Source: an uncultured Jannaschia sp.
Lineage (GTDB): Bacteria; Pseudomonadota; Alphaproteobacteria; Rhodobacterales; Rhodobacteraceae
Reading direction: 5' to 3'
Assembly: GCA_937916365.1 (NCBI GenBank)
Contig: CALFSY010000265.1
Location: 1 to 5,120, forward strand
DNA length: 5,120 nt
The notes under the pieces are model-generated. The model did no database searches. It had not been told where the DNA came from and saw only the letters and a list, made by a program, of their open reading frames with translations. Shown here in pieces: positions 4,835 to 5,120 of the stretch. Every line of letters starts with the position of its first letter. The stretch's first letter is position 1. The position numbers were made by a program, and so were the translations under genes.

Positions 4835-5120
4835 ATGAAAATAGGGTATTTACGGGTCAGCACCAAAGACCAATGCGCGGATCGTCAAATTGACGCGCTG
4901 CGCCCGATTTGTGACGCGGTGCATATGGAACAGGTTTCGGCCACCGCGCGGGCGCGGCCTGTGTATGAGGCGGTGATCGGCGCGTTGCAGGCGGGCGATA
5001 CGTTTGTGATCTTGGATTTAGACCGCGCGTTTCGCTCGGCGTTAGAGGCGTTGGATCAGTTGCACAAGCTACACGCGCGGGGGGTGGACATTCATATCCA
5101 TAGCATGTGCGTAGACACCA
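4835..5120 (+). CDS. Serine recombinase (resolvase/invertase family), C-terminus beyond right edge
   Basis: The first 95 residues of a site-specific recombinase of the resolvase/invertase type, which cuts DNA through a serine-phosphate bond. It opens MKIGYLRVSTKDQ, with the catalytic Ser9 and the associated Arg7. The second signature is VILDLDRAFRSALEALDQL (58-76), with Asp63, Arg64 and Arg67 where the family has its DRxxR active-site residues. Arg39 and Arg41 lie near the position of the other conserved active-site arginine. All key residues visible are present, so the catalytic domain looks intact. The remaining catalytic domain and the DNA-binding HTH lie outside the window. The start is the ATG at 4835-4837, matching the normal family N-terminus, although its ribosome site (AAGG, 11 bases upstream) is weak. 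Next to a replicon, a multimer resolvase is likely; an invertase or transposon resolvase is possible. Confidence 0.92.
   Translation, partial: MKIGYLRVSTKDQCADRQIDALRPICDAVHMEQVSATARARPVYEAVIGALQAGDTFVILDLDRAFRSALEALDQLHKLHARGVDIHIHSMCVDT

Noticed and set aside
4566..4893. Plus-strand frames spanning the divergent control region
   Set aside because: They cross the start of the exported protein gene and the promoter region, and the second runs into the recombinase in the wrong frame.

Overview
The window reads as the replication and partition core of an alphaproteobacterial plasmid. The initiator belongs to the RPA family (replication initiator protein A), and the par genes and codon use fit that class (Rhodobacterales-like or a related order). 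That lineage call is inference from family resemblance. The replicon core (about 880-3530) is more AT-rich than the two flanks, which suggests a mosaic of modules.

Layout. At 1-456 (minus) a gene of unknown function runs off the left edge. At 557-875 (minus) there is a decayed IS3-type transposase OrfA, broken by a frameshift and an in-frame stop. An AT-rich gene-free stretch (876-1146) leads into the replication origin (1147-1332). The origin has six copies of a GTGTGTGAAATGACGAA iteron, with a perfect DnaA box and an AT-rich segment between copies 3 and 4. The last iteron ends three bases before the repA-type initiator gene (1336-2409, plus).

Convergent to it is a two-gene partition operon read leftward: a small ParA ATPase (2733-3389) and a ribbon-helix-helix protein (2488-2736), translationally coupled by an ATGA overlap. 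Related CATGTT/AACATG palindromes lie on both sides of this operon. These include one 12-bp palindrome present on each side and one 15-bp site present on each side as an exact inverted copy. They are the best candidates for the operator and centromere sites. One palindrome lies exactly inside the spacer of the best parA promoter candidate.

Right of the par operon a leftward gene pair encodes an exported Rap1a/Tai-like small protein (4322-4666) and a hydrophilic protein of unknown function (3528-4313). A divergent serine recombinase gene starts at 4835 and runs off the right edge. The 168-bp region between the divergent genes carries a perfect 13-bp inverted repeat, one promoter candidate, and a dyad that could mask the recombinase ribosome binding site.

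Together, initiator plus iterons would give copy control, ParA plus the RHH protein would give segregation, and the recombinase may give multimer resolution. The accessory genes have no assigned role. No rRNA, tRNA, CRISPR array or convincing intrinsic terminator was seen.
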